A stretch of DNA of 64,000 nucleotides from the NCBI GenBank assembly GCA_040285825.1, contig JAUPSS010000014.1:66337-130336 (forward strand), written 5' to 3'. A program made the translations under genes and the position numbers. Origin of the DNA: Eukaryota sp. TZLM1-RC (lineage: Eukaryota; Metamonada: BaSk clade). A model generated the notes under the pieces. That model worked only from the letters and a program-made list of their open reading frames with translations. It did not search any database and was not told where the DNA came from. Positions 13,067 through 23,317 of this stretch are shown here, in pieces (the stretch's first letter is position 1; each line of letters starts with the position of its first letter).

Positions 13067-13563
13067 GCTTGTTGTGTATTTTTCTTGTGAATAAATAATT
13101 GTTTTTGTAGGTATTTGATGATTTTATTGTTGTACATCATATTTGATTCAATTTAAAGGAAGAGTTGGAGTTTGATCAAACAATAGTTTATTCTTGTTAT
13201 CAACAGTCACTATAATTAACAAAACAAAATACAAAACCAAAACAATGAAACGATGAACAGTACAGGTCAGGTTTAAAAAATATATTAGTTTATCAGATTT
13301 CGTTTCACACCTATAAGGGCTATAGTTAGTCTCATGTGCTACAGTAGTAAACAGATAACAGTATAAGTTCACCATTCAAGAGCGAAAAAGAGCCAAAAGT
13401 ATACAAAGTAATATTCATCTTATCCAAGTCAAAAGTTTTTATGTTTACTATCTCTTTGAAGTGCAGTGGTGGTCATCATTGAATCAATGATGATGTACAA
13501 CAATAAAATCATCAAATACCTACAAAAACAATTATTTATTCACAAGAAAAATACACAACAAGC
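13067..13563. other. Spacer between the convergent PSAT copies
   Basis: About 500 bp between the two stop codons. The outer parts (13067-13152 and 13479-13563) still belong to the inverted repeat and contain the shared 3' untranslated sequence, including AATAAATAATTG. The central 325 bp or so is single-copy, AT-rich and holds no convincing gene. Confidence 0.7.
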
Positions 13564-14706
13564 TTACTTGTTTTCCTGTTCAAAACGCTTCATAAAATCA
13601 GCAAGCGCTTGACAGCCTTCCACGGGCATTCCATTATAAATAGAAGCTCTGCATCCACCAATACTGCGATGACCTGCTAAAGTAACAAGACCAACTTCCT
13701 GAGCTTCAGCAATAAACTTCTTCTCAAGATCGGCATCACCTCCATTAGGTCCAACACGGAAAGGAATGTTCATGAGCGAGCGGAATGATTTTTGAACAGG
13801 GGCGTGGAAAAAGTCTGAACCATCAATAACATTGTAAATCATGTCAGCCTTCATCTTGTTTCGCTCATACATTGCTTCAAGTCCACCAATCTTCTTAAGC
13901 CATTTAAATACTAAACCGGCGAGATAAATAGCATAAGTGGGAGGGGTGTTCTTCATTGAAGCAGCTTTTGCTTGGGTCGCAAGGTTCATCATATCAGGAC
14001 AGAGTGGATGAGCATTGCCAATAAGATCCTTTCGAACAATAGCAAAGGTAAGACCAGCCATAGAGCAGTTCTTTTGGGCTCCTCCATAAATAATACCATA
14101 TTTACTGACATCAATTGGTCCTTGAAGAATGTTAGAACTCATATCACAAACAATTGGAACATTTGCGGGGACCTCAGGAACATAGTCAAAGGCAACACCG
14201 TGAATAGTTTCATTAGAACAAAAGTGAAAATAAGCTGCTTCTGGGTCAACATTGAGCTCGGACTGAGGAGGTACATGGGTAAACTTATCAGCGGTGGTAT
14301 CAAGAACAACTTCAACGTCACAATAACGCTTGGCTTCTGCAATAGCCTTCTTTGACCATTCTCCAGTTAAGGCATACACAGCCTTCTTTTTTTCTCCGAG
14401 GAGATTGAGTGGGATAGTTGCAAACATTTGAGAGGCACCACCTTGAAGGAAAAGAATCTCATAGTTGTCAGGGACATTGAGCAACTCACGCATGTTTTCA
14501 CGTGCTTCATCGATGATCTTCATGTAGGACTTTGAGCGATGTGACATTTCCATAACGCTCATTCCAGTACCTTCATGGTTAAGAAAGTTGCGATGAGCTT
14601 CTTCAAGAACTTCAAGAGGAAGCATTGAAGGTCCAGCTAGAGTTAAACTGGACAAGTTCTACAAACCACTAAAGTTGTATACACGGTCGTAAGCTTGGCC
14701 AGTCAT
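13564..14706 (-). CDS. Phosphoserine aminotransferase, copy 2 (2 exons)
   Basis: Second PSAT gene, facing copy 1. Exons are 14667-14706 and 13564-14636, with a 30-nt intron at 14637-14666 (GTTTGT...CTCTAG). The 370-residue product has the Y-N-F-S-A-G-P start, the Q-G-G-A-S-x-Q loop and the G-A-Q-K-N lysine motif, so it should be catalytically competent. Coding sequence is nearly identical to copy 1, whereas the intron interiors differ visibly. This suggests recent duplication or gene conversion that constrains exons, with introns free to drift. Similarity extends from about ten bases upstream of the ATG to about 85 bp past the stop. Whether both copies are expressed cannot be told from sequence. 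Confidence 0.95.
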
Positions 14707-14715
14707 GATCAATAA

Positions 14716-15189
14716 ATGAAAAAAAAACTGGTAAAATATGTTGGATGTCTTTTAAGTACTGATAAGAAGAATTTTAAAGAAATTTAGGAAATTTGTAAAC
14801 ATCAAACTTTTTCCTACTGTTCTTCAAATCTATGCAGAAACTATGGAGTTGTGATCTCAGTACCGTTGTCCTATCTCTTAGTTAACCTTTTTCGTCCGCC
14901 AATAATCCTTTGGAAACATGTAGTGCCTAAGTTATAGTTTATCTCAAATCAATATCAGAGGCTCCTACTGTCATTGTTGTCGTGGATCTAATAATATTGA
15001 TATGTAATATGATATTACATAGTGCTTCGAGTACACAAACATTTGATATAAATGGTCCATTCATAATCTATTGTACAATTACATCTAAATACATATTGGG
15101 TGGTGTAGAAGTCCATCTACAATCACCACAGTAATTCAGTGTGGACAACATTACAACCAACCAACATTATCAATATAATTAGTAGATTC
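14716..15189. other. No gene seen
   Basis: AT-rich sequence upstream of PSAT copy 2. No reading frame, repeat or RNA gene was recognised. Confidence 0.5.
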
Positions 15190-15670
15190 CTTTGGTAAAA
15201 GAAGGGCAGATTTAGTAGCTCCAAGGATCGATGGTGTTCTCAACGTTGTGGATGTTGTCTCAGTCGATGTCTGCAAAAATACTGCTGCTCGTTTGGTGTA
15301 TTCCGCTGATTCGCCGCTATTCAACGCAGAAAAAAAGAATATAACAAAATATGAAGCTCCATTGGCACAATAAGGTAGAGTCGAACATGTGAAATATCAG
15401 TTTGTGCCGTTTGCAATTTCTCTTTTTGGCAATATTGGACCTTCAGGATTACACTTTTGGAAAATTTCAAAAAAAATTTTACTAATAAGACCTCGTAAAA
15501 ATGAATACCACTTTCTGGTTAAATAGAATTGCTTGTTGCATTTTCAAGTCTATTCCAACAATGACTTCTAAAGCTCTTTAGCTATTGGTGTAGAAAATGA
15601 ACGAAATGTTGTGAGTAGGTTTAGTAGTTGCGATGTTTGTTTGGAAGAAATTGAATATTAGATAGAATTT
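15190..15670 (+). pseudogene. Non-LTR retroelement relic, C-terminal part (family C)
   Basis: Frameshifted copy of the C-terminal region of the element at 29194-30244. It carries the same R-R-A-D-L-V-A-P-x-I-D-G endonuclease-like stretch followed by V-V-D-V-V-S-V-D-V, and the later W-L-N-R-I segment. Small indels and stops break the frame. The 5' part, including reverse transcriptase, is absent. Endings such as CAATAAAAATACAG lie just downstream. Confidence 0.75.
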
Positions 15671-15765
15671 TAGTTCAATAAAAATACAGTTTACAAAAAA
15701 AATAAAATTAGTCAACACAGATTGAAAACAATTCCATCCAATTCAATGGTTGTTACAATGTCAAC

Positions 15766-16175
15766 ATGAACAAAATGGTTAAGCAAGAAGAGTTTATTCA
15801 TATTCTGTACAACATCTGGTATTCCTACACAGATGCTCAAGAGATTAGAGCATACAGACATCTTGAAAAGCTTTGGAAACTGTTGGTCAACTTTACTGCA
15901 TCTATCTCAAAGACCAGACCAATAACTTTTGACTAAACACAGTTGTTTTGAATAGACCGCAACAACAAGTGCCTATGTCAAAGAAGAAAGCTGTTTGTAA
16001 TAAATGTCTCGTAGCAGCACATTATCAGAGACAATGTCCAAACCCCTGTGGAAAGTGTGGTTTAGAAGGTCTTATCTGTACAAGATTGTACAACCTAGCA
16101 CAAGTTCAAGTATCGCGTGCCACAAGTTCACACAATTTGTGCCACAAGAAAAAAGGTTTCCAGCAATGTAGGTGA
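15766..16175 (+). pseudogene. Zinc-knuckle relic and a small unrecognised ORF
   Basis: 15766-15936 encodes 56 residues beginning M-N-K-M-V-K-Q and ending at TAA; it is not recognised. A second frame at 15948-16175 holds a perfect CCHC zinc knuckle, C-x2-C-x4-H-x4-C, followed by C-G-K-C-G. Such knuckles occur in gag-like and nucleic-acid-binding proteins. The sequence TTTTGACTAAACACAG between the two frames looks like a branch point with an acceptor, so they may be exons of one gene, but no good donor was found. More probably this is part of a decayed retroelement. Confidence 0.4.
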
Positions 16176-17328
16176 TTTGTGATATTGTCAAGTGACACTA
16201 AGGATGTACATTATACCTCTACTGATTTGAAATCTTATTAAATGAGGTAATAATCAAAAAAAATATTGTAAACAGAATAAAAGAAAAAAAGGAATCGTTA
16301 ACGTTGAATGAGAAACAAAGATTGACGAAACTGCAATTTCACATTGAACAAATTGATACAACTTCTTGATTGTTCGGAACAATTAACATGAAAAGTGATG
16401 TATTCACTGTGTGCTCTGTAGATAGTCAATGAGTCTTGATTAATATTAATAAAGAGTGTTAAAACCAAAACTATGTCATTTCAACTGTAAGAAGGACGTT
16501 TTCATAATTAACATATATAAATACTTTACAACATTAAATATTAAGTCAGCTTTAGCAATAGCGACAGCGAATTCATAGTCTAGTTCAAAGAGATTCAGTG
16601 ACATGGAGTACAGCACATCAGTATATGAACATCAGAAGGTGAAACTGACTCCAGAATGAATGAAAGGTCATCAACAGCTAGTGATGTTTTACCAGAACCT
16701 TCAAATGGGGACATGGCTGACATTGTTTCAAAAGTCTGAGAATCTATTTTCGGTGATTCTGGAGATGAAGAAGGAGAAGCTGAATGCATTGATGAATGAG
16801 AGTCATCACTAGAGGTATCATCGGAGTCGGAAAGAGAGGAGCTAGGAAGTGATGTCTCTGAAAATATTTCCTGACAAGGGTTCTGTGGAAGAGTGTCAAA
16901 AGCTGCTCAGGGTGAAGGAGCAATCAGCATCTCTCAGCCAGATTCACTTCACACTTCACATTCTTAACAACATGAAGCAACAAAACAAAAACGATAACGA
17001 GGTAACGGACTCAGCTCCCACCTCCTTGTCCAACCTGTTGTTCACAAAACAGCAGGGATCTTCCTCTAGAACTCCTCAGTCGAAAACAGTCGTCCTACAT
17101 TACAAGAATAAACGGAAAATCACAGCCTCAGTTTCCGAACGGAAACGTCGTTCTGATCCTTTCGTAGAAGTAGAGTATTGCACTTTTTTGGGTCATCATG
17201 TTAGCCATGATATGGGTGCTGTTGAATCAGCCATCGTTATAATCACTTTAGATATGAGATGTTTTTCTTGTTTGTGTGTTGTTTTAAATCTTTATTAAGG
17301 TTGAGTTTGTTGATTGTATGAATAATTT
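16176..17328. other. Unassigned region with two unrecognised reading frames
   Basis: The minus strand between about 16595 and 16870 encodes a Ser/Asp-rich segment ending in L-M-C-C-T-P-C-H. The plus strand at 16849-17298 encodes 149 residues with a K/Q/N-rich middle. Neither resembles a family known to me and they overlap slightly, so at most one is likely real. Nothing else was seen here. Confidence 0.3.
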
Positions 17329-17740
17329 TTGTCCAGTTGCTTCCAACATCTCCTATCAACAAACTTTTTTTCTGTTGATTTAGCGATAGATGGAGATGTT
17401 GAATCTAACCCTAATCCTTTCGACATACTTTCTGCTGATTTAGACAGTCTTACATCAATAACATTGATTACTGGCGCTGTGATGGATTTTTGGGCTGAAC
17501 AACTATTGAATGATAATAATAACTTGAATACCAGTGTTGTTTACATTAGCCCTGCAGAATGATCTTGTCTAATTTTTATGAGCATTTGATCGAAAGAATT
17601 TCAGAAAATAGTGTTATCATCATACCTTTGAATGATGCACTAGATCAACAAGTCGGTTAGCGATTACATTGGGGTTTAGCAATTCTTGATGTTGTGCAAA
17701 AAGAATGCATCCTTTTAGCCCATCAGTTGGATTAGTTATT
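17329..17740 (+). pseudogene. Decayed Ulp1/SENP8-like cysteine protease with a 2A-like motif
   Basis: The frame from 17329 reads D-G-D-V-E-S-N-P-N-P (17389-17418), then an L-x7-W/F-x4-L segment typical of the start of a C48 (Ulp1/SENP) protease domain. After a frameshift near 17565, another frame gives V-I-I-I-P-L-N-D, then a stop, then L-H-W-G-L-A-I-L-D (the His at 17667-17669). I-P-x-N-D and H-W-x-L-x-x-x-D are the hallmark strands around the catalytic histidine of this family. The catalytic cysteine region is missing. NeSL-type non-LTR elements carry an Ulp1-like protease, and non-LTR relics surround this one, so a retroelement origin is plausible. Confidence 0.55.
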
Positions 17741-17874
17741 TACTTCTGTTCAAGAAGAAAAGTCTGTTTTTTTTTAGTTTTTTTTATTAAAAACCTATAA
17801 ATTAACATCTAATTAGTATTTATTGAATTTGCACACTTGATTAAATTAAATCATAACTAATGGGACGACTATCA

Positions 17875-18100
17875 TTAAACCAAGATTTCCTCTACAAAAT
17901 CTTGATTTGCTTGCTGTCTAGCTAAAGCTTCTCTAATTCGATTGAAAAACCGCGGTAATCTATTAATAATGGCAAATTGAATCCGTGAACGCCATAAAAA
18001 AATATCAAATCTTTTCATTGTTTTTTCTTTCACCATTTTTTGGAAGTCATCCAAAAAAGTTTCTGCTTCAGCTGATAATCTTCCATTTATCGAAATTAAC
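17875..18100 (-). pseudogene. Non-LTR retroelement relic, C-terminus (family A)
   Basis: Encodes the last 75 or so residues of family A (I-N-G-R-L-S-A-E-A-E-T-F ... L-W-R-S-R-I-Q), closely matching 52490-52728. It is cut off sharply at 18100, where a family B relic starts mid-codon. This looks like a deletion or recombination joint rather than a clean insertion. Confidence 0.8.
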
Positions 18101-18720
18101 ATCTAAATAATCCATCTCTCCCAAAACAAAACAACTAGATGAAACACTCTCATAGTGAGATCCAAGAGAAAACAAAGCATCAGAAACCATCTTCAACATC
18201 CCCTTAAAAATAGAAAACACAATTCTATTTTGCCAAAAAAATCTGTTGAAATTTCTGTTGGCTCTTCTTTTTACAATCATTTCAAAATCTTCCAAAAAAA
18301 CGTATAGCCGTTGGAGCAAGTGAACCAAAAAGAGAAAACACAATGGATACAAATTGTATTTTGCATGCCGTTTTTCTTTATTTTAACTTTCTTTATTCAA
18401 AAGAAATTGTTAAAAACTAAAAATAAATTGGATTCGATCTTGTAGGACTCAAACATACAATTGAGCTGAGCACGAATTGCATCATGCACTTTTGATCTAA
18501 AAGCGATAAAACGATTACAATTAAAGAAATGGGTTGGAGTGACAGTCTTTCCACATTTACAAATTAAACCATGAGGAAGATTATCAAGCCCAATAAAAGA
18601 TCGAAGACGCATAGATAATAAAAAGCAAAAATCATCTGGAAACAAACAATAAATTCTTAAAACTTGATTAATTAAACAAGACGCAAAACTGTCACAAACA
18701 TCCAGTAAAAAATTTGCAAA
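18101..18720 (-). pseudogene. Non-LTR retroelement relic (family B), duplicated at 43.1 kb
   Basis: The C-terminal coding region is split into two frames by an internal deletion. One frame has the C-x-C-x7-H-x3-C knuckle followed by F-R-S-K-V-H-D; the other has the W-Q-N-R-I-V-F-S-I-F-K-G-M segment. The same two-frame arrangement, near-identical in sequence, occurs at 43120-43740, so this is a copy of an already broken element. Confidence 0.85.
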
Positions 18721-19990
18721 AGCGAATTATAAAATTATTTATATTTATTACTCATCATCGTTTTCTAGTCATTATCAATTTTTAACAACTATTTTAGTCA
18801 ATGACACACAGTTGTTCTTGTTCTGCTGAAAGGTATCTCCTTATAGTTTTGCATTTTCATTTCAGTAGTTAGAATATTGAGAAGTTTACCAATCATTCCG
18901 TCTTATTGAGCAAACAATAATTTCCTCCAAAAAACAATGTTGTATAGCACCAATTTTCATTAAACGTTTTCCCAATCATCAGACAAGTTTATAATTGAAG
19001 ATGAAGGAGCTGAACTCTTCAGAAGCTAGGTCGGTCTATAAAATTTCTCCGAATTTTTATTTTCTATACAAAAAGAAAACTGATTGTTTTAAACAGCACT
19101 TATTTATTTAAAAACTTATAAATCAATATATAATTAATAGATCTCTCCCAAAACAAAACAACTAGATGTAACTCTCTGATAGTGAGATCCAAGAGAAAGC
19201 ATAGCATCAGAAACCATCTTCAACATCCCCTTAAGAAAAGAAAACACAATTCTATTTTGCCAAAACAATCTGTTGAAATTTCTGTTGGTTCTTCTCTTTA
19301 CAATCATTTCAAAATCTTCCAAAAAACGTATAGCCGTTGGAGCAAGTGAACCAAAAAGAGAAGATACAAATGGATACAGATTGTATTTTGCATGCTGTTG
19401 ACTGGCCAATTTGGAAAAATGTTCATTGTATTTTTTGATTTTGAAATTTTCAGCATTTGAAAGAGGATTATGAATTTCAGAATTAACAAGCCTTTCATTT
19501 GAGGCATTACAAGGATCAAAGGACTTTACATCCACTAAAATGAAGGTTCCGTCTAATCCTGGTAATATGACATCACCTCTATTATTCTTATGAAAATCAT
19601 CAGTATCAAACAGATTTGAGAACAGAGGTTCCAAAAAGATTCAACTCCATAAGACTTACACATACAATATAGTTGGTCTTTTACAGCATCATGAACCTTG
19701 CTTCTAAAAGTAATAAAATGTTTACAATTTAACAAATGAGTAATTGTAATTTTTCGAGAACATTTACAAATTAAATTATGATCTAAATTATTAGGCCAGA
19801 TAAGGAACGAAATCTCATATTCAAAGTCCAAGCAGAATCAGTTAAGAGAGTACCATAAACTTAAGGAATTGTTGTTACTAAGGCAGAAGTACTATCACAC
19901 ATTTCTTGTAAAAGATTTGCAAAAACGGGATTCTTTTTATTGACCAAGCCAAGTCTAACATCAAAATCCAAGCTTTCAAAAATCTTTGAC
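18101..19990. repeat. Segmental duplication (partner 43120-45009)
   Basis: A constant offset of about 25,019 bp links the two regions. Similarity is near-perfect for roughly the first kilobase, including about 380 bp with no retroelement coding (18721-19107). It is lower, at perhaps nine in ten bases, over the second retroelement copy. At 18101 the left flank differs from that at 43120. Confidence 0.85.
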
Positions 19991-19992
19991 AT
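19108..19992 (-). pseudogene. Non-LTR retroelement relic (family B), zinc knuckle and endonuclease region
   Basis: Frameshifted C-terminal half: the N-L-I-C-K-C-S-R-K knuckle, then R-G-D-V-I-L-P-G-L-D-G with V-D-V-K-S further on, then the W-Q-N-R-I-V-F-S-F-L-K-G-M tail. The R-G-D...D-V-K spacing fits the R/KPD-x12-14-D/E pattern of the restriction-like endonuclease of R2-type elements. It is truncated at its 5' side near 19992. Confidence 0.85.
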
Positions 19993-20011
19993 ATTTTTTT
20001 GTATTGTGAAT

Positions 20012-21610
20012 TTTATTAAAAACCTATAAATCAACATTTAAATAATCCATCTCTCCCCAAACAAAACAACTAGATGCAACTCTTTCATAGTGAGATCCAA
20101 GAGAAAGCAAAGCATCAGAAACCATCTTCAACATCCTTTTAAAAATAGAAAACACAAATCTATTTTGCCAAAGCAATCTGTTGAAATTTCTGTTAGTTTT
20201 TCAATCATTTCAAAATCTGCCCAAAAACGTATAGCCGTCGGTGCAAGTGAACCAAAAAGAGAAAAAACAAATGGATACAAATTATATTTTGCATGCTGTT
20301 GACTGAACATTTTTGACAAAGATTCATTGTATGACAATTTTTGTTGAAGCTTTTTACAGCAAAACTGCAAATTAAAAAGAAATCGGTTTGGAATTTCTTG
20401 AATTGATTGGGGACAACATTTGGTCCAAATTTGTGGTGGCAATCTATCAATTTCACAAGATAACTTATTCAAATATGGACTGCAACTGGAAACTAAAAGA
20501 TGAGAATCATCAGAAAATCTGCGAGAAAACTCATAAATAAAATTCTTGCCTCCGCCCAAAAAAGCTGATTGACACAAAATAGAAGATTTAGTTAATCCAA
20601 TGCCACTCAAATTTGCTGAAGAAAATAAGTGATTTTTCGACATTCCTGGTTCTGCATCCAATAATTCAGCAAAAAATTCTGTTCTCAATGAAATAAGGGA
20701 ACGACAAAAAGCTAATGAGGGAGCACAAGATCTCAAAATGTGGGTTATTCTCCCAGTTAAGCGAATTTTTACCTTAAAAAATTCAATATGTTTTTCTAAA
20801 TCTAAGGACGAAATTGAATCAAGTTCAATTTTCATTTTCTCCAAAATAGCTTGTAATTCATTCTGAATTTGAGGCACATTTCCCAACCAGCAACCAAGAA
20901 ATTCAAAAGCTTCACTACTATGGTTAGTAAAAGGGACAACAGAATTATTTACCGCAATATCCTGAGGAGAAGAACCAATCAGGAGGCATTTGCTCGCAAA
21001 AAGATGAAATCCACTAATTTCATATGAATTGGCAATTTCTTGAGCAACCAATTCTAGTAAAGCAAATGAACCAATCAAGGATATATCATCCATATAAGCA
21101 ACTATTTTTATAGAAGGGTATTTTTGCTTAATGATATTTAATATTTTGTGAATTACTAAACAAAACAATAATGGACCTAAAGGATCACCTTGTTTTACAC
21201 CAGAAGATGATTTTAAACCAAAAAAATTAAATATTAAATTTGATTCTTGACCATAAAATTAGTTGAAAAAACTCAAAAGCTCAGGAAAATCAGATTTATT
21301 TACTTCAAAAATTGCTTTTCGTTTTACAGAATTAAAAGTATTTTTAAAGTCAAGATTAAAATTAAAGTTATTTTCCTCTGCATTAAAAAGAGTATTAGAG
21401 GCAAGAGCAGCAACAAAAGCAGCACCAATTGTTTTTATTCCAAATTGATGAGGATTCAAAAATTTAGAAGCTTTGTCTTTGACACAATCGAAGACCATCA
21501 ATGCTAACAAACGAGATTCACCAACAGCAATTGGGCGTAAACCATCAGGTTTAATTTTATTACCTGGCTTTACTAAAGTCTGTTTTTCGTTGGAGGTTTC
21601 GTCAAGTCAA
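20012..21610 (-). pseudogene. Non-LTR retroelement relic (family B) with reverse transcriptase core
   Basis: The most complete RT of family B here. Minus-strand order: L-V-K-P-G-N-K and L-R-P-I-A-V-G-E near 21590-21520, H-Q-F-G-I and D-x4-F-N-S-V near 21450-21310, a TAA near 21259, then G-V-K-Q-G-D-P-L-G and the catalytic Y-M-D-D near 21090. The frame then stays open for 346 residues (21168-20128). Near 20320 the frame jumps from the region before the zinc knuckle straight to the last segment (Q-H-A-K-Y-N-L-Y-P), so the knuckle and endonuclease core are deleted in frame. The copy is inactive on several counts: the stop, the deletion and the 5' truncation. Confidence 0.88.
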
Positions 21611-22202
21611 AAATCTATTTCTTGAGACGAATCGTGACAATCCTCCCATTACTGATGATCAAGTTGGCAATTTCATAAAACTTTCGGATGAGAAAATCTT
21701 GAACGAAGACAATAAAAAAGTTTGAATTAATCAGCAAAAACAGTTTAAACAGTAATCATTCCAAAAAATTTTGGAATATTTTTTTATTCTCTTATTTTAT
21801 TCAAAAAAATTATTATCCAAAATTTGTATGCTGTTAAAAGATGAAAATTGGATAAAATCAATTTTTCCTACATTTGTTGTAGTAAAATTTCCAACGACGA
21901 GGAGATGGCTATTGACGTTAATTCATTACTTTCCACTGTGCAAAAGAATCCCCAATCTTTTATCAAATCAGCTGTCAAAATTAATAATTTTATAGAGGAA
22001 GCAGAGGGGAAAACATTTAATGTCATTCCAATAGTTCAACATAAAAGTCCTACATTTTTTGAAGGTGATAGCCAAGGACTGTGGGGTATTTGGCGTTTTT
22101 TAGTTTACAGTTGATGAAATTACTGACAAAAAAATTCGAAATGGAGTTCAAGGACTGAAATTCAACGTAGGAATCTAGAAAATCGAAATTTATCTTAGTC
22201 AT
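21611..22202. other. Unassigned stretch with a short ORF
   Basis: 21848-22114 encodes 88 residues with no recognised domain. It lies directly upstream of, and in the same direction as, the Fanzor-like relic, so it may be its decayed N-terminal part. That is a guess from position only. Confidence 0.3.
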
Positions 22203-23245
22203 ATGGTTTTGAATTTAATAGACCATTTATTAAAAAAAGGCTACAATTTTAACAACACCGATAAAACTGATGATGTTGCTGACTGTATTGAGCTTGTAAG
22301 AGAGTATTGTATTGACATGTCCTTCAAGCCTGATAGTGCAAAATTTGTCACCATTGACAACTATTTAGATGAGTTGGGTGTTGAATTTCTATCATCAAAC
22401 CACAAAGTACATATTGACCTTGGAATTTACTTTATTTTTGTAGTCAAAACAGCTTTCAACTCAATGCAAAAGAACAATTAAAAAGAGATAAACAATCTAA
22501 GTGGCTAATATTAACAGAATTGGAGTGGTCAAGGGTGTCGAGAGTTCACCAAAAATTCAGAAAATTCAAAATAAAGAGTATATTTTACAAAATGGAATCA
22601 CAGTGCAACAAACGGAAGCTACATTATCAAAACAATCATCAAAATCTTCCATTAATGATAATTTCTATTCTTATGTTGCTTCCAAGCTGACAAACATGAC
22701 ATATACAATTGATTACTACTGTTTAATGATAAGGCATTCAAAAAAGGCAAAGGTATGCCCATCATCAGAAAACTGAGACTAAGTTATTAAAAAGGATGGC
22801 TGACAAGCAATGAAAAAAAGAAACTATCCTAAAGTTTGGTAAAAAAAATTTCATCAAACTTTTTTTTACTAAAAATGGCAATAAGACCAAGAAATTAAAG
22901 CATCATCAATCAAGAAGAGGAGTTGAATGGAGAAATTTCTTTAAGAGAAATGGTTATACAGTATGTTTAGTTGATGAAAAAAAGACATCTTCAAAGTGTC
23001 CAACTTGTTATAACCCGTAAATGTATTTTCTTGATGTTGAGAATCCTAGGCCATGAATGAGGGAGAAATATCCTACTGTGAAATGTCATGCTTTGTTAAG
23101 ATGTCGATCTGATGTTTGTTAAGAAGAGTGTGATGTAAAGGATAAGAGAAGGAATCGTGACAAGTTGGCATGTATCAACATCAAGGCAATTGTAGATTAT
23201 TTTGTAGAGGATAGTGTTGGTGATAGGCCTCCATATTTGTCGTAA
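22203..23245 (+). pseudogene. Fanzor/TnpB-like RNA-guided nuclease relic (type 1 of 2)
   Basis: Broken frames that in order show the RuvC signatures of eukaryotic TnpB homologues. V-H-I-D-L-G-I lies near 22410 (RuvC-I aspartate). F-G-K-K-N-F near 22835 is followed by a basic stretch and L-V-D-E-K-K-T-S-S-K-C-P-T-C near 22970-23010 (glutamate plus first zinc Cys pair). H-A-L-L-R-C and a later Cys come next, then N-R-D-K-L-A-C-I-N-I near 23155-23190 (RuvC-III Asp, normally N-R-D-x-N-A-A-x-N-I) and G-D-R-P-P. At least five stops or frameshifts intervene. In Fanzors such proteins use an RNA guide to cut DNA; this copy cannot. It ends about 70 bp before RidA. It is clearly different in sequence from the two copies at 30.5 and 53-54.7 kb. 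Confidence 0.68.
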
Positions 23246-23317
23246 GTTATAACTTTTTACTTTAGAGAATCTTGCATTTTTCGATTTTCCCATTCAAGTT
23301 CCTTCATTTCATATCAA

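Larger units (their letters stand above)
11916..14715. repeat. Large inverted repeat carrying the two PSAT genes
   Basis: Arms of about 1.24 kb at 11916-13152 and 13479-14715, inverted and separated by about 325 bp. The arms contain complete genes including the ATG, but only about ten bases of shared upstream sequence (TTTATTGATC), so the two promoters are unrelated. The similarity then fades abruptly at both ends. Confidence 0.9.

Noticed and set aside
13972-14355. 127-residue plus-strand frame
   Set aside because: Antisense shadow of PSAT copy 2; a matching shadow occurs in copy 1.
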